13,417 nucleotides of DNA, taken from Gelatoporia subvermispora B (Eukaryota; Basidiomycota; Agaricomycetes; Polyporales; Gelatoporiaceae). Of the stretch, positions 1 through 7,392 are shown piece by piece. The translations under genes and the position numbers were made by a program. The stretch covers positions 1-13,417 of the forward strand of contig KB445824.1 in assembly GCA_000320605.2 (NCBI GenBank), read 5' to 3'. Position 1 is the first letter of the stretch; each line of letters starts with the position of its first letter. Below the pieces are notes generated by a model that saw nothing but the letters and a program-made list of their open reading frames with translations, had not been told where the DNA came from and did no database searches.

Positions 1-13
1 TTGCTCCACTTGT

Positions 14-32
14 AATACAGTCTGGCTGTATT
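14..32. promoter_or_regulatory. Terminal hairpin motif, candidate transposase-binding site (left)
   Basis: AATACAG-TCTGG-CTGTATT is a perfect 7-bp inverted repeat with a 5-nt spacer, close to the outer end of the arm. The mirror copy is at 10594-10612. It shares the ACAG/CTGT core with the second palindrome at 76-90. A role as transposase-binding site is inferred only from position and symmetry. Confidence 0.4.
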
Positions 33-75
33 GCCTGTGTTTACTGTGCAAAGCCACAGAACACCGTAGTTCAGC

Positions 76-90
76 CACTGTACTACAGTG
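76..90. promoter_or_regulatory. Subterminal palindrome, candidate transposase-binding site (left)
   Basis: CACTGTA-C-TACAGTG is a perfect 7-bp palindrome around one central base. The mirror copy is at 10536-10550. It lies in the non-repetitive outer part of the arm and repeats the CTGTA/TACAG core of the motif at 14-32. Function is inferred. Confidence 0.4.
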
Positions 91-239
91 CCAGTACTCC
101 CCAAATAAGCAAGAGACCACATGACCTTTCCGGGCACCTGATCATTTTCCTCGGCTTTTCGGCTTGTCCCGTGCTATCGGCCTTTTCCGCCCCTCGTGCG
201 TCTGGCTCCGCACGTGCTTTTCTGAAATTCCCGCACTCC

Positions 240-654
240 CTCCCGCTGGGACCCGTCCCGCCCTCGTGCTTGCTGCGCGCCACCCGCCCGCTCGCTTCGC
301 GCTTCGCGCCGCCCGCCACCTGCCGCCCGCAGCGCCGCTCCCCCGCACCCTCGCTGCGCGCTGCTCCCCCGCGCCCCTCCAGCCCTTGCTGCACACTGCT
401 GCTGACACCACCGCTACCTGCACATGCGCATGCGCTCGCTTCGCGCCGCCCGCCCGCTCGCTGCGCGCCACCCGTCCGCTCGCTTCGCGCCGCCCGCAGC
501 GCCGCTCTCTGCACACCACCACCCATTACACCGCTCCCTGCGCTACATTGTGCTCGCTGCACGTGTGCGTGCTCGTCGTCGGCCCGCCCCCGTGCTCGTG
601 CGCGCCCTCGCGCTCGTGCTCGTCGTTGGCCCGCCCTCGTGCTCGTGCTCGTGC
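240..654. repeat. GC-rich degenerate tandem repeats in the left arm
   Basis: The inner arm is built of short recurring blocks. TTCGCGCCGCCCGC occurs at 303-316, 440-453 and 484-497. A block starting GTGCTCGTCGT(C/T)GGCCCGCCC occurs at 569 and again at 616, a period of 47 bp. CCGCAGCGCCGCTC occurs in both halves. The same array is mirrored at about 9972-10386. It is nearly pure C/G/T on this strand. Confidence 0.75.
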
Positions 655-870
655 CTGCTGCCGCTTCTTGCCCACGCTTGTGCTCGCCATGACCCTGCCA
701 TTGTGCTTGTGCGCATGTTCACACCCACATTCATTGTCGGCCCGTTATTGCGATTGTGCTCGTACTCGCTGCTCACACCCGCCAATACACCTCGGATGTA
801 CTTGTGCTCTTGGGCGATCCGCGCCCGTGCTCTTGCACGCAGTCGAGTTTGTTTCCAATACCATGTTTAG
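655..870. repeat. Decayed inward extension of the GTGCTCGT repeats, left side only
   Basis: The stretch continues the GTGCTCGT theme in degenerate form (GTGCTCGC, GTGCTTGTGCG, GTGCTCGTACTCGC, GTGCTCTTGGGC), and there is a GTCGGCCCG block near 738. Many expected CG steps read TG. No counterpart exists inside the right arm, where ordinary sequence begins at 9971. I see no gene here. Confidence 0.5.
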
Positions 871-1193
871 GACATGAATGGGCAATTTTGAGAATTTTCT
901 CACGGCCGTACAACTAACAGTCGGCTGTTTCTTTGTAGGGACTTAGAACCTTTGTGTGTCCCCGCTGTACTTAGGCACGTGCTCGTCACTGACACCACAA
1001 CTTGCTGGCATATACTCAATCACGCTGCCGCTGACTACGATAGCAGTCATGGACCACAACTACATTGCACAAACAAGACATATGTACATATCGAGACGGG
1101 GAAGCGAGATGTTCGAATAGAATGCGAGGGGACTTAGGGACATGACAAATTTCAAGCTACTGACAGCTGGCATGCGAAGTACATGTACGGAGC
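871..1193. other. Non-coding stretch between left arm and transposase stop
   Basis: This is about 320 bp of mixed composition with no credible reading frame. It should hold the 3' UTR and polyadenylation region of the minus-strand transposase. A GTACATGTAC palindrome sits about 5 bp past the stop codon. No clear polyadenylation hexamer stands out. Confidence 0.5.
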
Positions 1194-4100
1194 TCAATCC
1201 GACAGGTAATCGTCATCGGACGTACCTGCCGCACTAGAGTCACTGAAAGCCAGACTCTCTGTATCATCCTCAGAGCTGTTGCTGACGGCTTCGGGCATGT
1301 TGGCAGTGGAGGGCGCGGAGCGGCGAGTAGACCCTTTTGATGCTACATGTCGGCCTTGGTCTTCTTCTACCACGAAGTTATACCTCTTGTCCCAAGGCTC
1401 CTTCAGCTTGAGCTGACGGAGGACGGGGCGCCAGAGCTGAATCCATGAGGCAACCAAACGACGGTACATGGTCGCCTGTCTCTTCGCGTACCCGTGCAGA
1501 CCAGAGAGAATGTCGGGCGTGTGGCCATCGACCAATGAGGATGTATGTTTGTCCCACCAGTCGGCCTTCGCATCGAAGAATCGGAGGCACCGGCACATCT
1601 CCTCAAGGAGCAGTGCCTTCTCCTCCTCCCAGCGCTGCGCGCGTGCAGTGGCTTTAGCCCACTCTGCTCGCAACTGGTCGTCCTCGTCCTCGGTGGAGAT
1701 ATCAGCATTTGCTGCATAGACGGTCCAAATCCATGATGGTTGCCGACGTCCTTCGGAGTGTTCGTCCTCCTTGCGATTCGGCCCTCGATTGTCTTCATCG
1801 CGAAGCTCCTTGAATTGTTCTTGCCATTCGCCTGAGGGATCGAGGGCCAGTAAGGCAATGCGGGCATCACGGTACCGAGCGATTGTAAGGCCGATTTTGC
1901 TATTGAATGCCCGAAGGCTGGTTTGAGAGCGAGTCGTAGCCTTCCGACCGGTGCCAGCTATCTGTACCTTGAATTTACGCAAGAGTGATCCATAAACCCG
2001 ACGCAGCCGCCGTAGCTCAATCAGAGCGTCTTCTAATTGTGCGCGTCGCAGTCGCTTCTCCTTGTCAGCGGTGCCGTTGAGGCAAAATGATGACCGAGCA
2101 GACACGTCCAGCCGCGAAGGCAGCCACAGCTTGAGGTCTTCGATGGGAACCACTGCGTGTGTCTCAGATTCAGCAGTGGGGGAAAGGAATGTTGCCTCGG
2201 GGCTACCCGTCGGAATGGACGAGGGCATGTAGAGCGCATGTACGAGGTACCAGGCCCTGATGTGGCGCATGAAGATGCTGCGCCTCTCTTGCAGGGATAC
2301 TTCTTGAGCGGAGCTTCGCGACGAAGACCCGAGTTTCTTCTGCAATACACGCCTGAGGTTTGTCAGCAAAGCATCGTCACTGAATAGATTTGGTACATAC
2401 TGTCGCTCCTCGAGATCCAGGCCCCAGCGAACAAAGGCGGAGGGACCCATTTTGTCATGGATCTGGTCCCCCTCACGAACGGCCTCCTTGGCTTCCTCTT
2501 TGGCGATCTCCAAGCGGACTTTTGCTAAAGACAATGCTGGGTACAGTGTTAGATCAATATGGGCCCCAAATAAGTAGACACATACCTCCTTCCGGCTCTG
2601 CGAACGGATCAGGCTTCCGGTGATCAATCAACCAGTTGGCTATCATGCTGCTCCATTTCTTGATGACGTCTTGAGGAAACGAAGCCGTGAATTGCGATGC
2701 AAATGCGCGCTGTTTCGATGACATCCGGTCGGCTTCTTTCAGATCTTTGATGAGCCGTTTTCCTAGATGTCTCCGTGAGTGCAATAACTTGAACGAGACG
2801 AATTAAACATACCTAAGCTCACAAATTTCTGCCAGTTCCACCACCCCCAATGATCATCGAGGGTGGAATGTCGTGCACCTGGCCCCATCTCACGCGTGCT
2901 AGTCATGAGTGGGCCGATGTGCGCCCACTCCTGTTCGATTGTTTCGCCGTGTGTACGTCCGACGTAAGGGCGAAAGTTGAAAGAGTAACGTGTGCGACAC
3001 GTTGCCCCGTGTCCTTCGATGTGGGCTTTGGGGATGAACGCTCGGAAGATGAGCCTCTGAGCGACCTTCCTTAGATCGTCTGGCATGTCATCTAGCCGCT
3101 TGAGGAAGTTGACGAACCAGCTGCATGCTATGTCGAAGGAGAAATCGGTCTCAATGAGGGAGTCTGCTCCGATGGACTTGAGCGCTGAGAGAACCGCGTA
3201 GTCAACGTTGCAGAACCTGGACTCTATCAGCAAACAAGTACACAACAGAGATATACACATACCGTTCTCCCTTTTGGAGATCGGCGACGCCGTTCGGGAG
3301 GACAAAAGCATGGCGAGCGCATTTGACGCCAAGAACGCTGGTAACACTGAGCCCTGAGTTAGTGCCCTTCTTGTGCGACTGCTTGATTGCGTTGAGCTCC
3401 GAAGTGCAAGGACTGATTTCACGATCATCCTTGCATGTGCTGAGATATGCTCGATAGGTTTCGTCGCGGACAAAATATGCCCATCCAGAGCCCAGTTCTT
3501 CATCCTGAATCCCTCGGGCCTTGAGCTTGAGCTTGAAGCATCCATCGATCGCGAGAAGGAGTCGATGCTTCCACCTGGATGGTGCTCGTAAGCCAAGTAT
3601 TCAAGCAAAAAAGTGTCCACGTACCTTTCTGACAGCGGTAACTTGTCCCACCCTTCAGGTAGATTCAATCCGGGCTGGGGGCATGCGGGACAGAGAACGG
3701 CGCATCCGCCGCTCGGGGTGGCTTCGATCCCAGTACTTGAGTGACCACGACCAGCGCGCTTGAGCATTTTGATGTGTTGCCATTGCCGAACGACCACTGA
3801 TATTTCATTCCAGCGGAACTATAGCACATATATTTCAGCCTGGCGAGGGGAACGCGATATCAGGCAACATACTCACCACCTCCTTGCCCAGTCCTGTGTT
3901 GTTTGCCTTCTTCAGGATTCCGTTGTAATAGTCGTAGAGCGAGAGCTTTCCCTGTAGAGTTAACAGATGGAATGTGTTGAGGGCGTCGAAGGTAAAGACG
4001 GTGCGAGGCCGGTCGACACTCGCGGGATACCACTGGACTCGGAGTAGTTGCGTGTAGAGCTGAGCGCCGCCGTGCGAGCGGGAGCACTCGCACCAGCGGA

Positions 4101-4920
4101 TACAAACTTTGTGAATGCCGCTCGTGTCGAAAGCCAGGAGCGTTGTACTTGTTTTACTCGGCAACGGACAGGGATCGCTGGAGTGCCCGAGTTGAAGTTC
4201 GAGTCCCAGGTCGAACAAGCTGGACTTGTCCCAGAAGCCGTCCTCCCACACCTAGCATAAAGTATTAAGAAGCTATCGACATCATGAAACTGCGTACTTA
4301 CTTGGATGCGGTGGAGAGGAATGTACTGGTGATGATTGCACATGCAGTCCCGGCACTGCAGCTGCAGTCCAAGGCAGTCCTGGCACCTATACTTCGCTGG
4401 AAGCTTGTGCTTGGGACACAACGTTAGATCGGTGACATCGGCCAGGCCATCGTGGCGTAGTAGCTCATTGAGGAACTGCTCGCGGTACGGCAGCCATTTG
4501 TTGATGCGATTCTGGTCCAGGCAAGTCATGAGCATGTTGAATCAAACAAAGGAAATCGACTCACCAAAACCCCCTGGCTAGGCCGTTGCTTCTTTCTCTT
4601 TGTGCCCTTCTTCTCGTTCTCAACAACGTCAACCCAGTCCATTGCGTCCGCTGTCCCGGACCCTTCAACGTCATCATTTGATGCGTGCTATTGTACTTGT
4701 AAGTACCATATTACCATGCTGTCTGGGTACATACCTGCGCGGGTACATTTACAGCCCCCAAGCTGCTTTGGTGAAGTAGACGGCCACATGAACTCTCAGA
4801 GATGACGACGTTCCGGACTGTCACTGATCGCCTTGAGTTATCGAGCAGGGCTCCGACGGGGGTGAAGTTGACCTTGGAGCGCTTTTGTGACGAGGTATGC
4901 TGGGGACGTTTGCGCTTCAT
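1194..4920 (-). CDS. KDZ-family transposase with CxC2 zinc cluster, 9 exons, 1103 aa
   Basis: Exons in coding order are 4920-4735, 4687-4565, 4511-4302, 4251-3877, 3818-3625, 3574-3263, 3216-2813, 2762-2586 and 2524-1194. All eight introns are 46-61 nt, start GT, end AG and keep frame; the total is 3312 nt. Residues 1-16 and 88-97 are basic (likely nuclear localisation). Residues 135-170 form the CxC2 cluster: C135, H138, C146, C149, C156, C159, H163/H164 and H170, followed by PLHRIQ. Residues 309-324 match the family block RQWQHIKMLKRAGRGH, and C341/C344 sit in CPACPQPGLNLPEGW. Conserved acidic residues are D373 (LLLAIDGCFKLK), D495 (SFDIACSW) and E558/E561 (GRTHGETIEQEW), followed by STREMGPGARHSTLDDHWG. 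The C-terminal 440 aa are helical and less conserved, ending in an acidic Ser/Asp tail. The start is the first ATG before the basic N-terminus. Family knowledge implies excision and integration of its own element. No disruption is visible. Exact splice sites are my inference from homologous motifs and frame. Confidence 0.9.
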
Positions 4921-5145
4921 GGACGGACAATACAAAGAAAGAGCAGGAGGAGGTTGCAACGAGATTGCGATAAGGGAGAGACAGCAGCGAGACAGATAGA
5001 GATGATGAGACCTCAGTGAGAGCGAGGGAATGAAACCAAGACAGAGTAAGACAAATAAGCAGGAAAGAGTAAAGAAAGAAGACCAGAGGGGAGTCAGGAG
5101 AGGAGACCAGAGGGAGTGTGTGAATGATAGGATACAGAAGGGACT
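4921..5145 (-). promoter_or_regulatory. CT-rich promoter / 5' UTR of the transposase
   Basis: Directly upstream of the transposase ATG, the minus strand is strongly pyrimidine-rich for about 220 bp, with runs such as CTCCTCCTGCTCTTTC and CCTCTGGTCTCCTCTCC. CT-rich tracts just upstream of the start are typical of fungal promoters. No convincing TATA box is seen close to the start. Confidence 0.55.
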
Positions 5146-5272
5146 TACTCGATCAGGCACAACGACGCGCTGCACTGAAGTGCGGAAGCGCCCACATTGC
5201 ACTTCACTATCTGAGCTCGACTTTGGCTCGTATCCTGTAGGCACCGGCTGTGCGACAATGTTGTGGTATATT

Positions 5273-5288
5273 GTATTGTATACAATAC
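5273..5288. promoter_or_regulatory. Perfect 16-bp palindrome upstream of the transposase
   Basis: GTATTGTATACAATAC is self-complementary over all 16 bases. It lies about 350 bp upstream of the transposase ATG, in an AT-rich patch just beyond the CT-rich block. It could bind a dimeric regulator or the transposase itself; both are inferences. Confidence 0.35.
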
Positions 5289-6270
5289 TTTCTGGTGAGT
5301 GGTCCAGTTGTTTGACAATGACATGACAATTGATTCTTAATTTACGGGGCTCTCTCGTACTCAGTCCTTGTCCCGAATGTCCTGATTGGCTTGCCCTGGC
5401 ACTCACAACGCCGCTGGTACACCTGTGCATACAATCATCCATTGGCTTACCGATGAATACATAACTGCTATTCACGGGATAATCGTTCGATAACTAACTT
5501 CTGACTTACAGAGCTTCTTCGGACCGGACTCCTTGTCTGCTTCCGAATTCTACTGCACCGAGATACTCCTAACATTCGCAGTTTCATTGGTACGTATAGC
5601 TATTATACTAGAGTTCTCATATGCTAATCTACAAATTATGTGCAGTACGCCAAATTATTGCCTCTATCCTCTGGATATCCAACCGCCGACACAGCTATCC
5701 CATCACTGCCTACCCAGACTTCGCTGACTATGTCTGGCCCTCGGAGCCTCCATATCAGTGATGTACCCTTCCTACTCTCTTGTATGACAATATGAAAGCT
5801 CGCTCAACTATTTTGTAGGGGTCTACTGAACCCGGAGTAGCAGACGAGCTTTACTCGTGCTACTCGAGCTGACAGTCCCCCGACTCCACTGACTACATCT
5901 AGTCCTCGGAGGTATGTACTTCAATTCTGTTCTATTATTATGTTGTGCTACAATACATTTGAAGTACTCTACAACTACGGAGCAGCAAACGACCTCTGTT
6001 CGCACTGCTTGTACGTTCGGAACCCAGTCCCCCGATGAGATCGGACATGCATTTCCGTGTAAGGAAATCTGAGAATTCCACGCGGCAGTCGATCATACTC
6101 AAGCGAGCCAACAAGATCACACAGGCTCACACAGTCACACTGGATCAAGATACGGGAGAGTGGGGCGATGCGTGTATTTCGAGCCAAGGTACGTCACATG
6201 ATACTAAGTACATGAAATGGGACAGACAAACACAGGCATGGTCAGGTCAACGCCAGCCATCGCGGGACCC
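5289..6270 (+). other. Region without a recognised gene; possible small spliced plus-strand transcript
   Basis: No known protein family is visible, but there are intron-like pieces on the plus strand. An acceptor TTACAG lies at 5506-5511 with a CTAAC-type branch point before it. There is a 56-nt intron at 5590-5645 (GTACGT...CAG, with GCTAATC inside) and one at 5758-5818 (GTGATG...TAG, with CTCAAC inside). Joining 5512-5589, 5646-5757 and 5819-5829 gives an open frame of about 66 codons ending in TGA, with no start codon found upstream. It may be a short gene, a non-coding transcript or a gene relic. Between 5830 and 6270 I see further donor-like sites (5912, 6190) but no frame I would call. 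Confidence 0.25.
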
Positions 6271-7086
6271 CTACATGGGGATCACGGCGACGCCATCCGT
6301 GTCGTAGGCGTTGTCGAACATGGCCAACGCCTCCTGGCGAGATCCAACGCGCATGAAAGACGCAGAGTGGACGCCAATGACGTGGGGCGCGACGCTAGCC
6401 CTGGAATCTGAAAAATCAGCGCGTGAGTCCAATTTGTTCAATCATCGAGACTCACCACGTATCAAAGACGCCGACAAGACGGCCGCGTGTCACGACGTAC
6501 CACCGGTTTGTCTCCCTGGGCGGGGCGATATGGACGGTGCCCTCCGGCAGATTGGAATAGGTACGCGCGTTCGCAGCCGGCGCTCCCTGAGGCGGTCCCT
6601 GCAACGGCACATTGGGCGCTGCAGCACCGGAGCCTCTGCCAGCATGACCGGCACAAGTGGTCTCCACGTCGCTCTTGGCCTGCGACTTGTGCATTCCCAC
6701 GAGCGCATTCGTCAGGTCGGCCATCATGTGCTCAAGCCCACCATTGCCGCCGGCTGCAACTTGTCCACGCGCACTGAATCCGCCTCTAGCCTGGTGATCC
6801 GCATGGCCACGGCGACGGGGGGACGGAGGACGCTCAATGCGCGCGGCATCTTCCTCACGCTGGTTCTCTGCAAACATTGGTATGTACCTATTCTACTGCG
6901 AACCTCACACTTGCTTACCTATGGCATTCAGAAGAACAGCGCGCAGGAGGTCAGCGATGCTCTGCACGATCTCCTCGACGTCCTCGACGACCTCGTCATT
7001 CAACTGCGCAGCACCAGGTGAGTAACACGCTGATTCGAACGCGATGCTGAGGGTAAACTGACCTTATCGAGACCTTTGCCACCCAT
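6271..7086 (-). CDS. Protein with viroplasmin / RNase H1 N-terminal (hybrid-binding) domain, 4 exons, 216 aa
   Basis: Exons are 7086-7063, 7003-6919, 6867-6456 and 6400-6271. The introns are 59, 51 and 55 nt, all GT-AG and in frame. Residues 9-42 form a leucine- and valine-rich acidic helix, likely a coiled coil (LNDEVVEDVEEIVQSIADLL). Residues 43-155 are a low-complexity Gly/Ala/Pro/Arg linker. Residues 156-206 carry the domain: RWYVVTRGRLVGVFDTW, then a split-codon junction, then APHVIGVHSASFMRVGSRQEALAMF. This matches the small alpha/beta fold shared by the RNase H1 N-terminus and caulimovirus-type viroplasmin, which in RNase H1 binds RNA:DNA hybrids. The protein stops 10 residues later, so there is no RNase H catalytic domain. 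It runs in the same direction as the transposase and diverges from the accessory gene. Its role in the element is unknown. The 8-codon first exon is the least certain part. Confidence 0.8.
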
Positions 7087-7392
7087 CCTAGAAGGTATAT
7101 AGTCAGCGAAATGTTACCAGCATCGAACTAGTCACCACCTACGCTACTAATAGCTGTGGTAGTGAGGGAAGAAGGTCAAGTGCGACGAGGATGAGGGAGC
7201 AGACGAGGTGGGTATTTATATGTTTCTCCCTCAGCCACTCACGCTTATGTCGTGGAGCTGTATAGCTCATTTCGCTAATTTGTAGGTGCTCCCACGAAGT
7301 ACAGTTCGGGGCTGGTGCCACGTCGCACTTCATGCGCTGGGCGCACCTCGCACGCTGCCGTCTACCCGTTGTGGCGCCCGCGCTTCGCTGTC
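7087..7392. promoter_or_regulatory. Divergent promoter interval between the hybrid-binding gene and the accessory gene
   Basis: Both neighbouring genes start by pointing away from this 306-bp interval. A TATA-like TATTTATA lies at 7213-7220 on the plus strand. The plus-strand gene's frame stays open upstream to an acceptor-like TTTGTAG ending at 7285, so part of this interval may be a first intron and extra 5' coding exon rather than promoter. Two possible donors, GTGGGT at 7208 and GTATTT at 7212, lie before it. Confidence 0.45.

Larger units (their letters stand above)
1..654 (+). repeat. Left long inverted arm
   Basis: Base i pairs with base 10626-i for i = 1 to 654, with no gaps and mismatches only at 239, 298, 353, 575, 603 and 627, giving 99.1% identity. 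After 654 the two sides diverge abruptly. The outer 185 bp are of mixed composition. From about 186 inward the arm is very C- and CpG-rich, rich in CGC, CCG and GTGCTCGT words. Long open frames across this arm and its partner come from compositional bias with few stops, not from genes. The arm may continue left of base 1. Confidence 0.95.

Noticed and set aside
164..877. Long open frames (up to 237 codons) in the left arm, mirrored in the right arm
   Set aside because: They are Arg/Ala/Pro/Ser-rich readings of a CpG-rich repeat, open in several frames on both strands at once, with no domain. The openness follows from the lack of A and T.
4711..5475. A 254-codon minus-strand frame that would extend the transposase upstream
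   Set aside because: Its upstream part is a translation of the CT-rich promoter (Ser/Leu-rich). The protein plausibly starts at the ATG at 4920 before a basic N-terminus.
6311..7021. A 236-codon plus-strand frame over the hybrid-binding gene
   Set aside because: It is the antisense shadow of the minus-strand gene, which has clear domain motifs and consistent introns. The plus frame has neither.
7260..7285. An ATG at 7247 joined to the accessory gene through a GT-AG gap
   Set aside because: The gap would be 26 nt, too short for an intron of this genome, where the others are 46-61 nt.
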